A stretch of DNA of 64,000 nt, taken from contig WOAB01000585.1 in assembly GCA_027886185.1 (NCBI GenBank), forward strand, positions 248,001-312,000, read 5' to 3'. The notes beneath the pieces were generated by a model. It did no database searches, had not been told where the DNA came from, and was given only the letters and a program-made list of their open reading frames with translations. The DNA comes from Rheum nobile. Taxonomy: Eukaryota; Streptophyta; Magnoliopsida; Caryophyllales; Polygonaceae. A program made the position numbers and the translations under genes. Shown here piece after piece: positions 21,090-33,119 of the stretch (position 1 is the stretch's first letter; every line of letters starts with the position of its first letter).

Positions 21090-23883
21090 CGTGTGTGACG
21101 CATGCATTAAAGGAAAACAAGTGAGGTCTTCCTTCAAGTCAAAAAGGGATGTAAGTACAACACGTCCTCTGGAATTAGTCCACATGGATCTTTGTGGGCC
21201 TATGCGCACGAAGAGCCGTGGGGGAAATACATATGTCTTTGTTATTGTTGATGACTATTTCAGGTACACATGGACTTTATTTATCTCTATAAAGGATGAA
21301 GTGTTCGCGGAGTTTGAATCATGGCTTAAGGCAGTCGAAAGAAGTACTGGACATTCCTTGGGGTCTATTTGCACTGATCATGGAACTGAATTCGAGAACT
21401 CTCAGTTCCTATCCCTCTGTAGGAACAGAGGTATCAACCACAACTTCTCTGCTCCCAGGACCCCACAACAAAACGGTGTTGTTGAAAGAAAGAACAGAAC
21501 TCTGGAAGACATGACGCGTACTCTTCTCATCTCAAGTGGTCTTCCAAGGAGTTTCTGGGCCGAAGCCTTGAATGCTGCGTGCTACGTTCTGAACAGAGCA
21601 ACCATCCGTCCTCTTCTGAACAAAACTGCCTATGAGCTTCTAAAGGGAAGGAAACCTAATGTGTCTCATTTGCGCACATTTGGCTACAACTGCTTCGTCC
21701 ACAACAACGGGAAAGATTCTCTTGGGAAGTTTGATCCCAGAAGTGATGAAGGAACTTTTGTAGGATATTCACAGCAAAGCAAGGCCTACAAAGTTTTCAA
21801 CAAGAGAACCAGAAAGGTAGAGGAAAGCGTTCATGTTGTATTTGATGAAACTGTTATGGCTGGTAACAATGTACAGGAACTATCAGGCAACATCGAGCTT
21901 TCCGAAGATGATTTCTTTCAGCTTGTAGATAGCAATGTCAGCGGTGAGACCTTTGAAGATCAAGAAACTCAAAATGATCCCTCTACACCAAGAACTCCTA
22001 ATTCCGCCAACTCAGGGGGCAATGAAGAAAATGCTTACCCCCTTGATGTATCTCAGACACCTCAGGGGGAACAAAGTCAAAGTCACGGCACATCGGAGCC
22101 CTCTGAGGACTGCCCTTCTGCTGAAGGAACGAGCGATGTCAATCCTAATGCTAATGGCATAGGAGGTGAAGGCTCAAGTGCTAGGAATGTTGATTCAGAG
22201 GAATTCGACATCAACAATTTCCAAGTTCCCAACTACCAGCAAAAGTGGGCTCATCCAGTCAAGCTAATAGTCACTGACTATAGAAAGGGAGCACCTCAGA
22301 GCACTCGTTCCTCCCTACAAAATTTATGTGCTTTCAATTCTTTTCTCTCTATGCAAGAACCCAAAACTGTACGAGAAGCATTGAAGGATCCTGACTGGAT
22401 AAACGCCATGCAAGAGGAACTTCACCAGTTCGAAAGAAACAAGGTTTGGCGGTTAGTTACTCGTCCAAGGAACAAAACAGTGATTGGAACCAAGTGGGTG
22501 TTAAGAAACAAGTTGGATGATCAAGGTCAGGTCACAAGGAACAAAGCTAGACTGGTGGTGAAAGGTTACAACCAGCAGGAAGGCATCGACTATGATGAGA
22601 CCTTTGCTCCTGTTGCCAGGTTAGAAGCAATAAGACTCCTAATTGCGTATTCTTATTTCTATGGGTTCAAGCTGCAACAGATGGATGTCAAGACTGCCTT
22701 CTTGAATGGAGTTCTTAAGGAGGAAGTCTATGTGGAGCAAACACCCGGCTTTGAGGACACCACTCAACCTGACCATGTCTGCATTCTAGACAAAGCTCTG
22801 TATGGTCTCAAGCAAGCCCCGAGGGCCTGGTATGAAAGGCTCTCACAGTTCCTTCTGACACACAGATACGTTCGAGGAAAGGTCGATAAGACTCTGTTCC
22901 TTCTGAAGGAAGGGAAGCATATTCTGGTGGTCCAAGTCTATGTGGATGACATCATCTTTGGATCCACTGATGGTAAACTGGTTCAGAAATTCTCTAAGTT
23001 GATGGCCAGTGAATTCGAGATGAGCATGGTTGGAGAACTCAAGTTTTTCCTAGGTCTGCAAGTCTCTCAGGGAGATGAGGGAACCAAAGTGCACCAACAA
23101 AAGTATCTCAGGGAGTGCGTCAAACAGTTTGGTATGAATGATGCGAAACCCTTCACCACTCCCATATCTCCAAACAATCCAATGGGAAAAGACGAACATG
23201 AGCAAGGAATTGATCCATCTCTCTACCGAGGAATAATAGGTTCGCTTCTATATCTCACTTCCAGTAGGCCTGATATTATGTATAGTGTATGTCTTTGTGC
23301 TCGTTTTTAGGCCGATCCCAAAGAGACACATCTCAAAGCAGTAAAGAGGATCCTGAGATATTTGAAAGGAACAGATGATCTTTGTCTGTGGTATCCAAGG
23401 GGAGGAAGCCTTGATCTTGTCGGATACACAGATGCTGACTTCGTAGGGAACAAAGTGGACAGAAAATCTACCTCTGGAATGGCTCAGTTCCTTGGGCCGT
23501 GTCTGGTTTCCTGGGGGTCAAAGAAGCAGAACTCCATGGCTCTCTCCACTGCGGAAGCTGAATACATAGCCGCTGCTGCTTGTTGCACTCAACTCCTATG
23601 GCTCAAACAATAACTCAGCGACTACGGTATTCTTCTAAACTCCATTCCCATTCTCTGTGACAATACAAGTGCCATAAATATCTCCAAGAATCCGGTGCAA
23701 CACTCACGTACCAAGCACATCGAGATAAGACATCACTTCTTACGTGACTGTGTGGAGAAAGGGTTGGTGACAATGGACTTCTGTGGAACTAAGGATCAAA
23801 TCGCCGACATCTTCACCAAGGCACTAAACAGGGAACCATTCGAACAGTTTCGTATGGAACTAGGTATGATCTCTCTAAACTAA
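21078..23883 (+). pseudogene. Pol of Sirevirus S: integrase, RT, RNase H, with two nonsense codons
   Basis: One frame runs from the zinc-finger cysteines (VCDACIKGKQVRSSFKSK) through integrase (VDDYFRYTW, CTDHGTEFEN, PQQNGVVERKNRTLEDM), a Ser/Asn/Glu-rich spacer, RT (MDVKTAFLNG, LYGLKQAPRAWYERL, VYVDDIIFGS) and RNase H (GYTDADFVGN, STAEAEYIAAA), to a TAA at 23881. The integrase D-D-E and RT Y-V-D-D residues are kept. Stops at 23308-23310 (TAG) and 23611-23613 (TAA) each replace a codon that reads Gln in the family, both C-to-T type changes. They lie before and inside RNase H. Otherwise this is the best preserved copia pol of the window. Confidence 0.9.
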
Positions 23884-25153
23884 CAGTCTACATGTTGTGT
23901 TCCCTCGATGATTGGTTAATATTACATGGTAAAGTGTGAAGGATGAAACATCATGTCCCGGTCTGCATTTATTCTCTTGATCACTAGTTGAATGACCTGC
24001 CTAGACTCATGCTAATATTTCACTTATGTGCAACATTTCATGCATGCTCTCTATGCTATCTTGCTAATACATGAATCAGATTTCCTTCGGCCCAAAAGAG
24101 TCACCTTGATGCATTGATCCCTCATTATAAGCCCAAATGATTGTTGACTCTACAACTTACCTTAGCCATCATGTTTGATGCTTCCTATGAGCCCCTCTAA
24201 TCATTCACATCTGGGAGCCTCTCATTCATGATTACACATTATTAAAAAATTTCATATATGGTTTGTGTGATGCTCTTTGCACCCTCTCTGGTAACATTAC
24301 CCCCGCATCACATTCTTCTACTTTTTCGGAAAGTCGAGATTACGAATTATCGCCACTGTGGTCTGTGGATAGGGTTCGACTGGTATGTGTGTGATGCTGG
24401 CTTACAACTGCCTAAGGAAGGTTCGTGCTCGAAAGCTAATGTTACGCATGAGAGGTAGTGGGCTCTGAATGAATCCCTGGTGAAAGAAGGCAAGCTGAAG
24501 TTTGTGATGTTCAAAAAAAAAAAAAAAAAAAAAAATTGATCATCACAAGACACACAAAGAAGGGAAAAGACGACACTACAGATTCACTCCTCTACAAGTT
24601 GAGGCTATGGTGGTTGCTGACGCCAATGAGGAGAAACAACTCTGAGTGGGAACAAAAGATGAATTCCATTGCTAATCATACTTCTGCTCTAGCTGCTGGC
24701 CCCAGTGGTTCTTAATTCGTACTTCTCTGGCTAACCCACACCTCTTTTGTTCCCTAGCACATCTACTCCTCTCTTTTCGTACTTCGTTGTCTCTGATTCT
24801 TGTGTTTGCACTGACTGGCATGTTGATCATGAATGTTATCCTTGCATATCGTGTTGTCGTCTTAACATGCTGTCTGCGTTCGTGTGTTTCAATCTACTGC
24901 GATTGAGAATGATGTTCTTCTGGCTGTTATCTTTCATCTCTAAACTCTTCACTGTGTTTTTGATGATGCCAAAAGGGGGGAAATGACAGGTAGCTTTGGT
25001 TGAGGGGGAATAGCACATGGTTTCATATGTTGCTGTGTTGAGGGGGAACTATTATGGTCTTGTATGGAGAACCTTTCCCCATACAACTGTATTTATCTCG
25101 TATGTATATGCTTTATTGTCAAGGATGTTTGTCACCATCAAAAAGGGGGAATT
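23884..25153 (+). other. Non-coding 3' region of S with repeated polypurine tracts
   Basis: About 1.27 kb without a convincing gene; no envelope-like frame is seen. An A23 run is at 24513-24535. Four purine tracts occur: AAAAGGGGGG at 24971-24980, TGAGGGGGAA at 25001-25010, a second TGAGGGGGA near 25039-25047, and AAAAGGGGGA at 25141-25150, directly before the 3' LTR. Multiple purine tracts upstream of the 3' LTR are a known Sirevirus trait. Confidence 0.8.
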
Positions 25154-26071
25154 TGTTGAATTCCTTACGTTTTGATAGTGACAAACATTCAACTAATCTG
25201 GGTACTAAGTATTTCAGGAACAAAGACAGTTGTCTCAGGGAACCATTGCAGCGAAGGATCGAAGAGGGAACAAAGCTCTGTTCATCTGCTTTGTTACCTC
25301 TGAAGGACCAACAACATCGAACAAGATCGAAGCTGCGAATGGAAAGAAGAATCCAGCGTGCCATTTATGGAAACAAATCAAACGCAGAATCATGCACGCG
25401 GTCAAGGATGAATGACTTCGGCTCCAAGGATCAAGCCGATTTGAGAAGATATGGAGAGAGAAGCCCGATCGTGTTATCTTAGGAAAACCTTCCTAAGATA
25501 AGATAATTGGAGAGAGAGTACTCTATCTTATCCAAATATATTAATTTATGGAATCCTTCCTTCAAATTAATATAGACGGCTGGGATATTATTCCCTCTAC
25601 AAAATCATATCTTCTTGTTGCCTTATTTGGATAAATCTTATCTTGTTACATTTAGGGTTTGCCGAGTTGTATTTAATAGAGGTGTGGATTCATTTCTATG
25701 TAACGATGACGACGGAAAATAGAGAGAACGAAAAGAAGAAAGAAAAGAAGTGAGGTGTGTGTAAGTCTTTAAGGGTTGAGTTTGATTCATCGTTGTAGAA
25801 GAGGTTTCGAGTCTAGCTGGTTGTTTAGATGTCGAAGTCCAGGATACAAGTGTAATCAAGCAAGAAATCAATAAGACAAGTACACGCTTCAAAATCCTCT
25901 CAAGCGAAAGCTTAAAGTTAGTGGTTTTTCCTTGAAAAGTTAGTTTTGCTAATCAGGGTTTCCACTATATATCGTGAGTTCGTTCGTTATCTTTCCTGCT
26001 ATATTTATCCGCTGCAACTTATGTGGGAACAAAACTTTTGTTCCCTCAGATGTAACTCTAACGATCCAACA
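25154..26071 (+). repeat. 3' LTR of Sirevirus S
   Basis: Starts TGTTGAATTCC and ends ATCCAACA, followed by the target site GATCC. It is 918 bp and close to identical with 19275-20192. Confidence 0.93.
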
Positions 26072-26303
26072 GATCCTCAGTGACGTTTCTTGGCTTCATA
26101 CTGGTGCAGACATAATGGAACTCAGAAAGATGTTTGTTGGGGTCTTCTCCACTCATCCCATGGAAGTGGGGTAATAAGTGAATCAACCCAGATTTCAGCT
26201 CAAAGTTCACGCCATCATCCAATTCAGGGAACTGCACAGCAAGCGGTTGCTGCTGCAGATTCGGAACAGTCAACTGCCTCAACGTGGGTGCTTCGTCAGC
26301 CAT
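26072..26303 (-). pseudogene. N-terminal gag of element C
   Basis: The ATG at 26303 gives MADEAPTLRQLTVPNL and LIHLLPHFHGMSGEDPNKHL, a typical Athila-like gag start. The segment is cut at 26071 by S and resumes at 19274. Subtracting the inserted length keeps the frame. About 180 bases separate the ATG from the primer site. Confidence 0.8.
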
Positions 26304-26482
26304 CTCAAAACAAGGATTGTCGAAACACAAAGCTCTGTTTATCCTGCGGTTCCTGTAAAGGGTTCTCTCAATTTCTGTATCACAAGCTAGAAGTGGAGAG
26401 TCAGTAGCACGGGTGTGGACCATAAGATAGGTCCACACCAAGATTGGCACACAAACACACACAAAGAAAAATTAAAACTTGC

Positions 26483-26501
26483 CTCCCCGACAACGGCGCC
26501 A
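26483..26501 (-). other. Primer binding site of element C (tRNA-Asp type)
   Basis: On the minus strand TGGCGCCGTTGTCGGGGAG starts 3 bases from the LTR. TGGCGCCGTTG matches the 3' end of plant tRNA-Asp, the primer usual for Athila/Tat elements. Confidence 0.85.
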
Positions 26502-26504
26502 ATT

Positions 26505-27864
26505 TGATAAGGGCTAAAGTCGTATGCCTAATCAAAATAATCCTTAACAACCTAAACTAGTAGAATAGGCAAGCAAGGGTTGAATCCCATAGGGAGGAAA
26601 TAATCTTTCTAAATGCACAATTTTATGTCAAAGGTAACAAAGGGGTTTTTGTTGATTTGGTTTCAAAGTAACAAAGTAAATAAAAATAAAGGTTGAAATC
26701 AATTGGGAAAAAGTACTTAGCCAGACAAATATCCACCATTCATTCGATTGGTTGATCCTAGATTCTCTCTAATTCCTTTCCATGAATGTTTCTATTCCTT
26801 TTCGTAAGTTTATAAACAGGACAAACAGACCCTGAGAATACTAACTATTAAATAACCATGAAAACCTCACAATTCAATTCAACAACAGCAATGAGCACAT
26901 GAATTTTGATAAATACATGCAAGAGTAACAAACAGTCATACTATTGCATGCAATTAATTCTCTCTATAATAAACCAGTCCAAACAGTTCTTAGAATATTG
27001 TAGTTGCTACACATGAATTATGTAACTCAAACAGTAATTACCAAACCCTAGCAATAGACAATTACTAATAACAACTAGTTGCGTCCAACAAGCGAAATCA
27101 GTAAGAATCAATGGGATGAAGCACAAGAGAATCAATACATTCAAAGGAAAAGAAATAGAATTAGAATCTCACAACCATTATTCAAACAAAGGCTTCAATC
27201 TTCGGACTAAGCAAAGGTGCTTAGTTCTTCATAATATTGAAAAGTAAAACTCTAAGGGAAAACTGAATGATAAAAAATCGATGATGAAAGCTGCCAGGAA
27301 AAACTAGGTTAAGTAACCTAACAAAACTAAAAACAAAAGATAACAATTGAAATCTAAAAAGAAAATAAACTAATCAGAATAAAAGAAATAAAGAAAAAAA
27401 ATTAAATTTACGAAATCTTCGGAAACTCTTCGGACGCGCTGATACAGATTTCCGCGATCGCGGATGAATTTCCGCGGTCGCGGAAAATGCAATTCTTCAA
27501 TCCCTTGCTCTCGACTTATCCGCGACTAACCTTGAAATTCCGCGATCGCGGCAGCTTCGGATTTTGCAATTCTCGCTCCGTCTTCGCCGTGACCATCCGC
27601 GATTAACCCTTACTTAACCGCGATTGTGGCAACACTTCCGCGCCCGCGATCGTACTTCTTCAGCTCTTTTTCGCTTCTCGTGTGGTCTTCTCGTGGTGGC
27701 TTCCTTCCATCTTCTATATGTCTTCATTTAAGTACTTGAAACCACCAAATCACACATCCTTCTCCTCAACTACATACTCCACAATACTGCTCTAAACTTC
27801 TCCAAATGGTACCCAAAACACCGGTAATAACTCCTAGTTAAACCCTACAAAGTAGCACTGATCA
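26505..27864 (-). repeat. 5' LTR of element C
   Basis: This 1360-bp AT-rich LTR is bounded by TGATAAGGG and CTGATCA on the plus strand. GC-rich islands at 27452-27483, 27540-27551 and 27595-27655 carry CCGCGATCGCGG and variants. The last 56 bp match 15770-15825. Confidence 0.85.
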
Positions 27865-29679
27865 CTACGCGTCGATCACACCCAATGTCCTCGATGACTT
27901 TGACGAGTATGACGACGAGGAGATCGAGGACTCAGGTATGGTCAACCCTTATTTTTATCACCCCCTCTTGGAGATCCACTTGAATTGCAGAATCACCCTT
28001 CGGATTGGATACCTCCACCGCGTCTCCAGCCCCAAGGAGAACGCATTCGTGACATTGGCGGCGAGCGCCGCAATGTTATACCAAGGGACATTCGCCGAGC
28101 CGACTACGACACCCCGCCGCGAAGATGCCGACGCGACGACGCCTACGCGCCAAGGGATGAGTTTGCTCGCGGCGAAGATCACCAAGACCGCGATAGATGC
28201 CAGGTTGGACGCGATAGATCCCATGGTGTGCGCGCCTACGAGAATCCTCTCTATGATGCCGCGCCAAACAACGCGTTCAACCAAGCACCTGCTCAGCCTC
28301 GATACCAATGACACAAAGTCAAGGTAAAGATCGAGCATTTCTTTGGTGAATACAATCCATCTGTTTTTCTTGAATGGGTACAGGCCACGGAGTACACCCT
28401 TAGATATTGTCGAGTGCCACCTGAGGAGCATGTCGACGCCGCGACACTTCACTTCCAAGGAGCCGCCCACGTGTGGTGGCATAGATTTGAAGATGATTGC
28501 TTGCGTCGCCACAAAACCAGAGTCACAGAATGGCATCAACTAGTCTACGTGATGACAAAAAAATATGTGCCTCCAGACTATAGGAATCAAATGAGAATGG
28601 AAATAGCCATGGCTCGCCAAGGGTCGATGACTCCACTCGAGTTCTTATCCAAACTTGAAGAGATGTATTACAAAGCCAACATCTCCGTTGCACCATCGAC
28701 TTTGAGGACGAAATTCTTGAGTGGCATGAACACCAACATCCGTGATCAACTCGAGATTTTGCCCATCAAAGATTTGAACACACTCACACATACGGCGATG
28801 CAAATTCATGCCCAAGTCTCTCGCCGAAAGTCTTACACTTTTCCAAGTGGCCAACAAAGGTATTCTTCAAACCCTAGTGGATTGCTTTCTACTAATGTTC
28901 GCCCTAGTGTGTCTACTATAGCCGCGTCGAGCCAAGCCCCCAAAGCAAAGCCGTCAACGCCCAACACCGCAACGCGCCAGAACGCACCCAGACAAGCTCC
29001 AGTGGGCACAGATTGCGTGCACGACCTTGAGTGTTACAAGTGTGGTGGAAGAGGCCACTATAAAAAGGATTACCCAAACGCTCGAATGGTTTTGTTCTCC
29101 ACGGCCGCCGCCGGCTACGAGTCTTATGACGACGAGGAGCAAACCCTAGAGGCCATCGATGAAGGCATCGAAGAGGAGGAAGACACCTATGACTGCGAAC
29201 CCGCTTCTCTGCACGCGGGCACACCATTGAGTTTGGTAACGCGTCGTCTCCTCACAGTCAAGGAAGCGAGCCTCCATGATCAACGCGAGAACTTGTTCCA
29301 CACAATGGCTCTCGTCCAAACGGCTTCCTTGAGTGTCATTGTTGATCGAGGTTCATGTGCTAATATTGTGAATGAGAAGGTCGTGTCACACTTCAAGTTG
29401 CCTACGATGCCTCATCCCCAACCTTATGCCCTCCAATGGATTTCTTCAAGTCCAGGTAACACAGTATCTCGCCAATGCTTAGTTTCTTTTTCCATAGGCC
29501 AATACTGTGATTCTATACTTTGTGATGTCATTGCAATGGACGCCAGACATATTTTGCTTGGGCGCCCATGGCAATTCGACATACGCGTGCTCCATGATGG
29601 CTATTTGAACACTTATGTGTTCAATTACCATGGGAAGCGTGTCACCTTGCATCCAATGTCTCCCCATGAGATCTTGTAG
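27865..29679 (+). pseudogene. Gag and protease of element D, N-terminus missing
   Basis: The frame is joined to C at 27865 and has a few stops before 28320. The capsid core is long and open: AATLHFQGAAHVWWHRFEDD, QLVYVMTKKYVPPDYRNQMR, MARQGSMTPLEFLSKLEEMY. The knuckle CYKCGGRGHYKKDY has lost its last cysteine. The protease triad reads VDRGSC where E has VDGGSC, so the enzyme would be inactive. LLGRPWQFD and KRVTLHPMSPHEIL follow, and a TAG at 29677-29679 ends the frame. It otherwise continues in the same phase into RT. Confidence 0.82.
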
Positions 29680-31638
29680 GACCAGGTTGAGCGTGATCGC
29701 CAAAAGGCCATTGAGGCCGCGTCTACTAGGCCAAAAGAGTGCCCAGAGGCACTCCAACGGCAAAACTCCTCCAATTATGACAAAATTTCGTATTCCCTAG
29801 GCACTGACAAGAAGAGGAACAACGCCACCGCTGGGACACCAAGTGCCCAACTAGATCATCATGGCGCCGCTGCTGGTGCCGCTGGTAAGGCCAAGAAAGG
29901 CACTCCAGATACTTGGCCAGGATTTTCCACTTCTGGCTCATGCACTGGTCTAGATATGCCCAATGCCCCATAGAAATCGACCAGTGCCTCGCCGTCGACA
30001 AAGTTTGCCGATCCGTTGCCACAGACGCCTCCTTTGCAAGGAGAATGTGAGCGATGCTTGCTTTTGGCCAGGCCCAGTGACCTCACTGCGTGTTTGACTG
30101 GCAAGGTACCATGTTTTCTGCTTGTGCCAACCCCATGCATCCTTGCATCGTCGAATACCGCGTCCGTGCCGCCAGCCATCGCGACCTTGCTCGCTGCTTT
30201 CGATGATGTCTTTCCAGATGAGTTGCCACGAGGATTACCTCCACTGAGAGGTATTGAGCACCAGTTTGACCTTGTGCCAGGTGCTTCCTTGCCCAATCGC
30301 GTTGCGTATAGAGCTGGCCCAGAGGAGACTAAAGAGCTCTAGCGCCAAGTGTAAGAGTTGTTGGATCGCGGCTATGTAAGGGAATCTCTCTCTCCTTGCA
30401 CTGTGCCAGTGATCCTTGTACCCAAGAAGGATGGCACATGGAGAATGTGTGTTGATTGCCGCGCGATTAACCAGATCACCGTCAAGTATAGGCATCCTAT
30501 TCCACCCCTCGACGATATGCATGATGAACTTTATGGCGCCACACTTTTCTCCAAGATAGATTTGAAGAGTGGTTATCACCAAATCAGGATGAAAGAAGGT
30601 GATGAGTGGAAGACCGCGTTCAACATGAAGTATGGGCTCTACGAGTGGCTTGTCATGCCATTTGGGCTCACGAACGCGCCAAGCACCTTCATGTGGGTGA
30701 TGAACCATGTTTTGAGAACCTTCCTTGGCAAGTTCAACGTCGTTTATTTCGATGACAACCTTGTGTATTCACGGAGCCTGGAGGAGCATGTCGATCACCT
30801 TCGCCAAGTGCTCGAGTGCCTTCGACGCGAGAGCCTATTCGCCAATCTGGCAAAGTGCTCATTTTGCTCCGCGTCTACAAATTTTCTGGGCTATGTCGTG
30901 AGTAGTGATGGTCTGCGCGTCAATGAAGAAAAGATCGCGGCCATCAAAGAGTGGCCAACGCCGATGACGCCGACGCAGGTGTGAAGCTTTCTTGGCCTCG
31001 CATGGTTTTATAGGCGCTTTGTTCGAGACTTCTCCTCCGTTGCCACGCCTTTGCATGAATTGACGAAGAAGGGTAGCACTGTCTTGTGGCTTGAGTCCCA
31101 CGAAGAAGCCTTCTCGACTTTGAAGCGAGCCTTGTGCCAAGCACCATTGCTCCAGCTTCCTGACTTCACCAAGCACTTCGAGGTCGAGTGTGATGCCTCA
31201 GACATTGGCATTGGTGGTGTGCTACACCAAGAGAAGAGGCCCATTGCATATTTCACTGAGAAGCTCACGGGGGCCACACTCAATTACCCCACCTACGACA
31301 AAGAGTTATATGCTATAATACTTGTGCTAAAGACATGGAAACATTACCTTTGGCCGCGTGAATTTGTCATCCACAGAGACCACGTAACCTTGAGCTATTT
31401 GAAGAGCCAAACCCACCTCAATCGACGCCATGCTCGTTGGGTGGAATTTCTTGAGACATTTCCTTATGTCGTGGTCCACAAGAAGGGAAATGAGAACATT
31501 GTCGCCGACGCATTGTCTCGAAGGTATGTTCTCTTGACTCATGTGAAAACTAAAGTTTTGGGTTTTGCTTTGATAAAAGAATTGTATGCTAGTGATCCTT
31601 TCTTTGCCCCTATAGTCGAGCATTGCCTACGATTTTGA
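29680..31638 (+). pseudogene. RT and RNase H of element D
   Basis: It is in the same phase as gag. RT shows VPVILVPKKDGTWRMCVDCR, KIDLKSGYHQIRMKEGDEWK, YEWLVMPFGLTNAPSTF and VVYFDDNLVYSRS with the YFDD catalytic core. RNase H has FEVECDASDIGIGGVLHQEK and NYPTYDKELYAI. Stops lie at 30340-30342 (TAG, shared with E and H), 30352-30354 (TAA), near 30982 and at 31636-31638, and one near 29971. Most stand where E or the family has Gln or Arg. Confidence 0.85.
30340..30342 (+). other. In-frame TAG before RT in element D, shared with E and H
   Basis: The codon stands between a KEL segment and RQV, at the N-terminal edge of RT. Elements E (47308-47310) and H (36531-36533) have TAG at exactly the same place. 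In element F the codon is CAC. Confidence 0.85.
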
Positions 31639-33119
31639 GAGTTTGAGTCATATTTCCTTTTTGAGGGTTATTTATACAAAGCTAGTCGCCTTTGCATCCC
31701 TAGGTCTTCCATTAGGATCCTTTTGATTCAAGAAGCACACGAAAGTCGTGGACACTTTGGGATTAGTAAGACCTTGGCAGCCCTAAGAGAACATTTCTTT
31801 TGGCCTAAGATGATCCATCAAGTGACTAGGTTTTGTAGAAGTTGTGTGACATGCCAAAGACCAAAGCTAGGTCAAGCCCACAAGACCTCTACACACCATT
31901 GCCCATTCCTAGTGCCCCCTCGGAAGATTTGTCTATGGATTTCATCACGGGTTTGCCCCTCTCTAGATGAGGAAAGGACTCTATTTTTGTGGTCGTAGAT
32001 ATATTTTCTAAGATGGCACATTTTATTGCTTGTAAGACAACCCATAGTGCTAGTGAGATTGCCGATCTATTCTTTGAGCATGTAGTGCGTCTTCATGGAG
32101 TCCCACGTACCATAGTGAGTGATAGGGATTCTAAGTTTGTTGGTCATTTTTGGAGAACTCTTTGGGGTAAGCTAGGAACAAAACTCCTATTTTCCACTAG
32201 CTACCACCCCCAAACCGATGGCCAAACGAAGGTCACAAATCGAACCCTAGGAGCCCTCCTTCGCACGATGTTAAAAGCCAACCCTAGGCGTTGGGAGGAC
32301 TTACTATCACTTGTCGAGTTTTGTTACAATAGATGCAGGCACACGGCGACCAAGTTGACACCTTTCGAAGTGGTGTATGGCATGAATCCTTTGACGCCGC
32401 TTGATTTGTCACCGCGACCACTGCGAGACCCAGTGCAATGCTTCGCCGCCAATCGCGCAGAGCAGGTACAAGAGCTCCATCGACGAACCAGGGACCAATT
32501 GGAAAGAAGGGCCGCACAGTATGCCTCCCAAAAGAACAATGGCCGACGCCGCATCGTTTTTGCACCCGAGGATCTCGTCTGGGTGCACTTGCGAAAAGAA
32601 AGGTTCCCCTCGCAGCGCAAGAACAAATTGGCACCGCATGGAGATGGTCCATTCCGCGTGATAAAGGCCATAGGGGACAATGCCTACCAACTCGAGCTCC
32701 CACTAGATTTTGGAGTCCATGCGTCCTTCAACGTGGCGGACTTGACACTATATGTTGAGCCTGAGTTTGATGATGGTAAAGCGGGGACGCTTCACAGCCA
32801 AGTGGGGAAGGGTGATGTGACCCTGCCTCCCATGATGGCCAAAGACGAGGAAGAAGCCATGAGCCTACGCTCAGAGGGCCCAGTGACAAGGTCTAGGTCC
32901 AAAGCCATCGCCGCCGCCGTCGCGTCACTTGTCGCATGCGTCGTCCCTGGCCAAGGAAGCCCATACGCCAACCCAAGACTCGTCATCCTCGCCACCATCG
33001 GCATCGAAACATCGCGATCATCGCAGCCGGCATTGTGTGCACCCACTTGCGAGGCCATCGACCCTTCGTCGCCGTTCCTCGCGGTGTTTGCATCCATGCC
33101 TTCGCCGCGTTCTTTTTGA
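31639..33119 (+). pseudogene. Integrase and pol tail of element D, one frameshift
   Basis: The H2C2 finger spans about 31724-31860 (HESRGHFGISKTLAALREHF, CRSCVTCQR). A one-base loss near 31861 shifts the frame, and the core resumes at 31862 onward, with VVVDIFSKMAHF and SDRDSKFVGHFW. The third catalytic residue is changed: DGQTKVTNRT where E has a Glu before VTNRT. A stop near 31968 interrupts the core. The tail is chromodomain-free and CRM-like, and from 32813 is encoded by the LTR itself, ending at 33117-33119. Confidence 0.83.

Larger units (their letters stand above)
19275..26071 (+). mobile_element. Young Sirevirus-type copia element S, gag mostly deleted
   Basis: It has 918-bp LTRs at both ends that differ at only roughly 15-20 positions by eye. 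The target sites are GGTCC (19270-19274) and GATCC (26072-26076), a 5-bp duplication with one change. Primer site, protease, integrase, RT and RNase H are in copia order. A long non-coding 3' part with several purine tracts is the layout of Sireviruses. Most of gag is missing, pol has one frame change and two nonsense codons, so it is not self-sufficient. It is inserted in the gag of C in the opposite orientation. Confidence 0.92.
15770..27864 (-). mobile_element. Athila-like Ty3 element C, gag-protease only, split by a Sirevirus
   Basis: It reads right to left: LTR (26505-27864), primer site TGGCGCCGTTGTCGGGGAG, gag (26303 leftward, interrupted by S at 26071/19274), protease (17928-17185), about 1.3 kb without coding, purine tract, and 56 bp of the second LTR (15770-15825), cut by B. 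No RT or integrase is present, so C is non-autonomous or internally deleted. Its insertion site is inside the D gag at 27864/27865. The primer site and the DLGASINVLP protease motif are characteristic of the Athila/Tat side of Ty3 elements. Confidence 0.85.

Noticed and set aside
24513..24535. A23 run as the tail of a LINE or processed pseudogene
   Set aside because: It lies inside the Sirevirus interior, with no upstream LINE or cDNA-like coding and no target duplication.
23884..24970. Envelope-like gene downstream of the Sirevirus pol
   Set aside because: The longest frames are about 80 codons with no signal or membrane pattern that holds; no support for an envelope-like gene in this copy.
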